DNA of 64,000 nucleotides from NCBI GenBank assembly GCA_005765155.1, contig VCCP01000004.1:5146001-5210000 (forward strand), written 5' to 3'. This stretch comes from Zelopaecilomyces penicillatus (Eukaryota; Ascomycota; Sordariomycetes; Hypocreales; Pseudodiploosporaceae). Below the pieces are notes generated by a model that made no database searches, was not told where the DNA came from, and saw only the letters and a list, made by a program, of their open reading frames with translations. This document shows, piece after piece, positions 57,882-64,000 of this stretch (its first letter is position 1; each line of letters begins with the position of its first letter). The translations under genes and the position numbers were made by a program.

Positions 57882-59603
57882 AGGGTGGTGGATATGGAGG
57901 ATGGAGGCATTATGTTTGTGTTAATGAGGGGATGAGGCGTTGTATGCTTTGTAATAGAAAGCGATTGTAAGGATTTATAGCTGTTTAGTTTTTAATGCAT
58001 ATATGATGATGTCTTTGTATTTTTGTTTTCAGTGACTCGAGTACTGTGTATGTCGGTTGTTTAGCTACCCTATCAGGATCTGATGTGGTAAGGGGTTTTA
58101 CATCGTTAGCTGTGTTCTTCTAGGTTTGTGTTACTTTTAGCCAGAAGAGGCTGCACATTAGTTACTGCTCAAGTATGGAATATCCTGCTATATTGCATTT
58201 AAGCAAACATTTAATAGAGAGTTGTATTGCGTAGTAAACTTGCTACAGTGAAGACTTTGCTCAGCAAACCTGAAACTAAAAGCATGGAGATGCATATTAG
58301 TCAACCTCATATATCTGAGATTTGTTGGATCATAGAGATGTTTACAAGGAGTCAATTATGTTTTCGCTGTTATTTAGCAGCCCTTTCTGTGTAGATATGT
58401 TGTCTCGCTAACATTTTGTATGAGTATAGACATGATAATATAATCAACTACTTGCAGGTGGTGCACACATTTCACCAAGGTATAGATAATTCCGACTTAC
58501 GATGCAATACATAAAAGGCTATGGTACTGTGGATAAAAAAAGGTTTACCAACTGGCAACATTGGATTCACAAGGTGAAAAGAAAGCATGGTAGTTGTGTA
58601 CATGTGTATTAGATTGGGTTTCTATATCCCCGACTTGTCTCTACCAGCGCCATTTATAAATCAGCTTTCAAGTAGCCCAGAAAGAGAAACAGCGTTGATT
58701 TCTGTTGTATTCAAATATGTTTCTGGTGCATCTTGCTCATTAAGTCGATGCTGTGCAAATGCATGACATGCGGAAACGTGTTGCTAATATTGGTGCTGAT
58801 GCTGTTGCTGCCTCAAGCTTTCGGTGAGAAAGGGAAAGAATTGTCTGCCATGGGGTCAGTAAGATGTGCGAGTTGGTTTCGGAAGTGGGTATGAATAACC
58901 TATATTTGAGAGGCTTGCAAGAGGAGACTGTTGCTATATTTGTTGCTGGTGCTGCTGTTGTTATTGATGCTGTTGCTGCTGGTGGTGATGGTAGTGGTGG
59001 TGGTGGTGGTGATGATGGTGATGATGGTGATGATGGTGATGATGGTGATGATGGTGATGATGGTGATGATGGTGATGATGGTGATGATGGTGATGATGGT
59101 ATCTTTGATACAGCTGTACACAGACTTTGGGTAGAAATGTACTATAGTAGGCAAAGAATAATGTTTTAACAAATATAAGTGTATGTTGATGTTGTTGTTG
59201 ATGCAAAGTACGATGAGGGCAGACGAGGAAGAGAAGAGAAAAATATGTTTATAGTCGTCCACTGAGTGGAAGGAGCAGGCCGTGTTGGTGCCTGCGTTAA
59301 CTTACCTAGTGAATGAGGACTAATACATTTGACCAGGAAGGAGACAGGTCTAGGCGAACGGTAAACGAGGAGGTAAGTGCTTCTGTTATTATGCGGGTCC
59401 AATTTATACATGATATCATTAAGCTTCTGTCATCTGGCTAATCCATCCAAGCTTAGCCAAGCTTTTTTTTTCGGCTGTGTCAAGCTTCCTGCTCTCGTTT
59501 CTTACAAGTACAAATGTAATAGTACACTACCAAAGCACTCGCTACCCCCTAGTTCCAGCCCCAGATAGGGATATATGCTCGTAGTATACGTCCATTTCTT
59601 TCT
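57882..59603. other. Intergenic between ACC and Bol3
   Basis: Convergent 3' region, AT-rich, no supportable gene. The frame that reads GDD repeats (58864-59169) is a translation of the minisatellite. Confidence 0.6.
58981..59100. repeat. GGT/GAT minisatellite (9-base unit GGTGATGAT)
   Basis: A GGT-rich lead-in followed by about ten perfect 9-base units. Confidence 0.95.
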
Positions 59604-60152
59604 TTATGCATCCTCAGGAGGCACCTTGGTGCGGATCTGCACGCCATGCCACGTCTTCATCATATCACCGAGCGCGGCGTTGACCATACGTTGCTGCTTG
59701 AGGATGCCGAGCCCGCGGAAGGCCGGGGACGTAATCTCAATGGCGTACATGCTACCGCAGCCGCCGGAGATATCCTGGACAAAGAGCTGGGTGGGGGCGA
59801 GCTTTTCGGAGAGGATGTCTGCGATGGCGGTCTCGGCAGCGGTCATGGAGGGGAGTTCGGGGTCTTCTTGCTGCTGCTGAGGAGGGGCGCCGGCGGGGGA
59901 GGAGGTCGAGGAGAAGCGGAGGAGGCGTGAGGTGGAGAGGGGGCGGCTGTGAGGGGTTTGCAGATTGCTGGTGCGGAAGCTGCGGCATGAGAGTTTATCT
60001 GTGGTTGTGGATGTAGGTGCGAGGCGGGAGATGGCCGGCGCCGAGCTTGTCATGCTTCGAGCATTGGTTGTAGTAGATGTGGTGGAGGTGAGGTGGCTGC
60101 GTGGGAGGATGCGCTGGGCGCGGAGAGCAGCGCGGCAGGATTGACAAATCAT
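59604..60152 (-). CDS. BOL3: BolA-like protein, mitochondrial Bol3 type
   Basis: Works with glutaredoxin and Nfu proteins in the matrix to hand 4Fe-4S clusters to targets such as lipoate synthase and succinate dehydrogenase. 182 residues, single exon. The first 80-90 residues are Arg/Ser/Thr-rich with few acids, a long mitochondrial presequence with low complexity. The BolA domain occupies about 100-178: AETAIADILSEKLAP, then DISGGCGSMYAIEI with the cluster-binding Cys, and MVNAALGDMMKTWHGVQI with the conserved His. The GGCG motif is typical of the BolA3 branch rather than BolA1. Confidence 0.88.
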   Translation of the reverse strand: MICQSCRAALRAQRILPRSHLTSTTSTTTNARSMTSSAPAISRLAPTSTTTDKLSCRSFRTSNLQTPHSRPLSTSRLLRFSSTSSPAGAPPQQQQEDPELPSMTAAETAIADILSEKLAPTQLFVQDISGGCGSMYAIEITSPAFRGLGILKQQRMVNAALGDMMKTWHGVQIRTKVPPEDA

Positions 60153-63100
60153 GGTGGCTAGGTATGACCTCTGATGTTGAATTGGAATCGTATTCTTTGG
60201 TTGTTGGTGTATGGAAACGGATCAATTGAGGATCACGAAATGGTTGAGAGGCGAGGAGCTATGCTATGATGCTGACGATGATGATGCCTCCATGCGTGCA
60301 GGGGGAGAATAGCTCTAGGAAAATATCGGCGGAATGGGAGTGGTTGCATTACTCAGCGGGTGGATGGACGGGAGGATATGATGAGCCGGGGATTTGCCGG
60401 GTGGCTGCGAGCCGAGCCAAGCCGCCCGAAAGCCAATTCATCCCAAGCCATTGATTGTCAAGAGTATGTGGAGGCTCATGAGGTGTAGTGTGATTTTTGT
60501 TTCTTAAACTTTCATTAATGAATTATGGCTGAATTTAGTAGAGCAATGTTGATAAGCAGGTTGTGTTGGGAATAATACCACGCTGCACCATCACCCTTTG
60601 GAGCTGAGCTACCCTAGCATTCCATTGTATTTCTTCAATTTCGCGTATGAAATTGCTACCTAGGGAAGTGGTATGTTCATAATATTTAATGCTACGTTCA
60701 ATCATACAGATATCTATGTTGAAAATATGTTATTGCGTAGTTATAATGTGTGTTTCTTCATGTCTGACAAGCTTTTCAGATCAAGGGGCATATCTCGCTG
60801 ACTGTAACGGAAATGGATGGCCTAAGGGGAGTAGGGAAAAAAGCCGTATCAAGTATGTCCAATAATGCATAGATTTGCATTTTGCTCCCATTTTTTCAAC
60901 CATGTTTACTTTACAATATTGCATGACGCGCCAATGTGTGGTGGACAAGACGCGTTTTGATGCTGCTACCATTAATTACCCATAATGTGTTTGGCAAGGT
61001 CATGACGAGTGACGTCCCCAAAATGAGTGACGCTGGATTTAGAATGTGTAGGTTGGTCAGGTCAGATATTAGTGTGCCCGTTGCAGAATTTTCTATTCTC
61101 GTAGCGACCGTATAGTTGACAAGGCCATGTTCTGGATCAAATCGCGTGTCTCTGAATTATGTCTTAGTTTTTGGGTGGTTTGGCAGTTTTTGTTGACGAA
61201 ACGCGGCCCATCAGCACCAGTATGTAATAATTACCGGGTGTAACGCTGTCACGTTTGGAGGATGATGGACACACACATACAAGTACACACACACAAATAA
61301 GAAGAGAGAGGGACACAAGAGACACACCGAGGCGGAAGAGGCCGGATCAGCCGTGGAGTCTGTCTCCCCAGGTCCTCCTGTCATGTTACCCTCCCAAATC
61401 CATTGTAACTTGCAGACATCTCTGCATCAGTCTGTTCGCTCCGCTGGCTCAGCAGGGGACTGGATAAGCATGCATACAGGATAACCGGAGACATTTGTGT
61501 ACATTTTTTGTTTATCTACCTGCCTGTACTCTGTACTACTATGTAGAGGAGGGATTTAACCACTCTAATATCAGGTGTGCCTCGCTAACTAATACCCGTT
61601 TAAACAAAGTGGAATAAACTACAGAATCAGCCAGACTCTTTATTTCCCCCTTTCTTCTTCTTCTTCTTCTAGACTTCCGGAATTCACGAGAGTGAAATAA
61701 AAAAGAGCGAGTTGCAATAGGTAGAGCCGCTGCGCTCAATTAGGATGCTCCCCCCCGGTCCCTAGTTTACAATCGATCCAAGATGCCCCTGCTCTTTCTT
61801 TTTCCCACCCGGACGCCCGTAAGTGAGATGCCGGATCTGGGGTAGCGGCGGAGCCGGGGTTGAGCGCGCAAAGCCGGGGGGGGGGGGGATTGATTGGGAG
61901 CTGAGCCGCAGAAAAAAAAGGTGAGAAAGGAACAACGGGAAGGAACAAAAAGCTCGCCCATGTTATTCGTTGGTTTGGGTGTAGATCCCAATTCAGAGTA
62001 AACTAACTGCATATAGTTAAACTTGATAAATAGCAGCTATCCGGTTCACTGCTGACCTGGATCGACACCAATCCAATCCAAGTTGCAATGGCTCGTTGGC
62101 GACAGCAGCTGAAGAGCGGCTCATTTGGCGCCGGCGACCCTTTCGGCTGACGGCTGCTTCTTTCGGTTGCAGTGCATCCTGCATCTACACTAGGTAGAGT
62201 TATTAGTTGGAGAGTTTGTGTGTGTCTAAAATCCATGCCCCCTTTGTGTCCAGAATTTATCAAGTCAGTTATATCCACTATCTACACTTGTATTTCGAAC
62301 AGCCACAACTCGGTAGGCCGCCTCCGCCGAAGGGCCAAAAGAAGAGAAAAAAGGAAAAAAAAAAGAAGGCGCCTCTGTCCGTTGATATGTGATGTGATAA
62401 GACTTGAAAACCCTCCCCCGAAGCTATCACGGAGCAGATCAGCCCCGGGGCCGTTGATGCCTTTTTTGTCGGTAGTTGTGAGTATTCTGGGGGATGAGAC
62501 AACCACCTGGCTGGCATTCAGTAATGCTGCCGTTTCTGGACTCTATATGAGCCGTGCCGCCTAAATGAAATAAAAGAAAAATAGAAATACAGTCAATGTC
62601 TTGAGTATGCAATGGTAGGATATAGTCATGCTGAGCGGAGCTGAATGGGAGGAAAACTCAACCGAGGGACAAACCCATCCCGTTTGCTTGCTTCTCCATG
62701 ATGTGTATGTCCGTGTTGGTCACCCCGTTATACCTCCCGTCCACTGCTATTGATGATTTCCGAAGAAAGGGTTACTACTATAAACGGGCAGCAGCCCAAT
62801 ATTGCCCTTTTTCCCTCCATGTTTGCATTTCAGTTCATCTCAGCTTTTACCGTTTTTTTTTTTGGCCGCAATACTGCTCACCCACTTTGCATTGCAACCC
62901 CCCCCCCCCCTCTCCACCCCTCCCCAAGCCGCAGCCGCAGCCCGGACATCCCGCATACTACTTGTTGTGCATACATAGGTTCTGCTGCTGCAGACATCAC
63001 ATCTGCAGCAGACGGAACTAGAACTAGGCACACTGCGGTTGAGGTGGATTAGGACTTGAACCTGACCCAGACGGAAGAAAAGTGCCGCACAAAACGCCAC

Positions 63101-64000
63101 GATGATGGAGCTTGGTTCTTTTTGGGACAATTCTACCCTGGTCATTGCAGCGAAGCGCGCTCTCTTTCTCACTCTCTTTTTTGTTCTGGGCTAGGTGAGG
63201 AACTTTGGTGCTAGCTGCTCTTATAACAGACCAGCTCGTGGTGTTTTGTTTGCTTCAACTGAGTGAACCTCGGGCCGAGCTTGGCTGGAGGACTGCACTG
63301 CACCGCATGTATGTACGCCCGCCCCACGAAGCAAGGACCATGTTATACACATACACAAACATACCTACACATGGCATTGTCATGACTACGTACGTGCGTT
63401 ATATCCCGCGCAGCTGCGTTTTTATTTCATTTCGTGGGGTTTTGCCGATATCGTCAACGGGTTAATTGGAGGGTGGTGGATGTGGATTAATCGCGATGAT
63501 GGGATGCCTTACCGCACAGACGGCCGCCGGAGAGACGGAGACGTTGGAAGATAAGAGACCGACTCTCTCTCGGCAACGCCTTTTTGGTGAATCAACCCGG
63601 TTGTATCTGCATATAGCTGCCATATGCTTGTCCATAAGCATCGCCAACGCGGGAGAAGAGTTTGAGATGCTGATAGGTACGGAAGAGAGGGATGGGATGG
63701 GATGGGATGGGATGGCGGCGGGACGTCCGAACTTGTCAAAATAGCCGGAATGCCATGCCTGCGTGGAATTAGTATAACAGAAAGATACCAGACAATAATA
63801 TTCCAGGCCTGTAGTACCTTATTCATGCGTGCATGGCATGCGTTATGCCCCTTTGCCACCATTTGTTATTGTTCATGCGCCTCGTTGCCGTTATTGTGTG
63901 TTCCATTGGATGTCTTTGCCAGTCATCAATGGCATGGGGTATGGGTCTCTCAGTGGGTAGCTACAGTAGATGTAACCACTAAACCCACAACAAGTTAGTG
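60153..64000. other. Gene-poor right end
   Basis: About 3.8 kb with open frames no longer than 130 codons and none protein-like. It holds CA repeats near 61270, CT-rich stretches, a G12-13 run near 61868, a C12 run near 62899 and a GATGG run. It may be the far upstream region of a gene beyond the window. Confidence 0.5.
63691..63715. repeat. GATGG pentanucleotide repeat
   Basis: Five perfect units. Confidence 0.9.

Noticed and set aside
58864..59169. Frame encoding a GDD repeat protein, and the His-repeat frame opposite
   Set aside because: Both are translations of the minisatellite.

Overview
The window is nuclear DNA of a filamentous ascomycete (Pezizomycotina). The evidence is short GT-AG introns of about 60-180 bases with CTAA/CTGA-like branch sites, long homopolymer and microsatellite tracts between genes, and a fungus-specific gene set: nudE, a 2279-residue acetyl-CoA carboxylase, a Doa10 ubiquitin ligase, a CFEM-like secreted protein and a BIM1-like GPI protein. 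The amino-acid permease resembles the inda1 type I know from Trichoderma, so I lean towards Sordariomycetes/Hypocreales. That placement is inference.

Left part (1-18.8 kb): a ferric/cupric reductase (minus) is divergent from a BIM1-like copper-binding GPI protein (plus); their shared upstream region is rich in GCTC-type copper-regulation motifs. Next come an ABCC transporter whose frame is broken by one TAG just before its second ATPase domain, an inda1-like amino-acid permease (four exons), a tiny six-cysteine CFEM-like secreted protein, a two-repeat protein of unknown function and one doubtful small ORF.

Centre (19.4-30.0 kb) is the most interesting part. Zinc alcohol dehydrogenase and pyruvate decarboxylase form a divergent pair, and lactate dehydrogenase and a mitochondrial F1-ATPase inhibitor (IF1) form a second one. 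Phosphoenolpyruvate synthase follows, then a soluble bHLH factor with an SREBP-type basic region. Together these cover three fates of pyruvate (ethanol, lactate, return to PEP), a brake on ATP hydrolysis by ATP synthase when respiration stops, and a regulator of the class that controls fungal hypoxia responses. I read it as a candidate hypoxia/fermentation gene island. The LDH is unusual: two key residues of its substrate loop appear to be serine.

Right part (31-64 kb) is mostly housekeeping: a RING-H2 membrane protein, a 1248-residue coiled-coil protein ending in RDEL, Doa10 (divergent from it), nudE, acetyl-CoA carboxylase and a mitochondrial BolA (Bol3) protein. About 3.8 kb at the right end shows no gene I can support.

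Gene models with introns were spliced by eye: each joins in frame, and exon coordinates are given in the evidence. No search or expression data were available, so functional names rest on motifs I can see and family knowledge.
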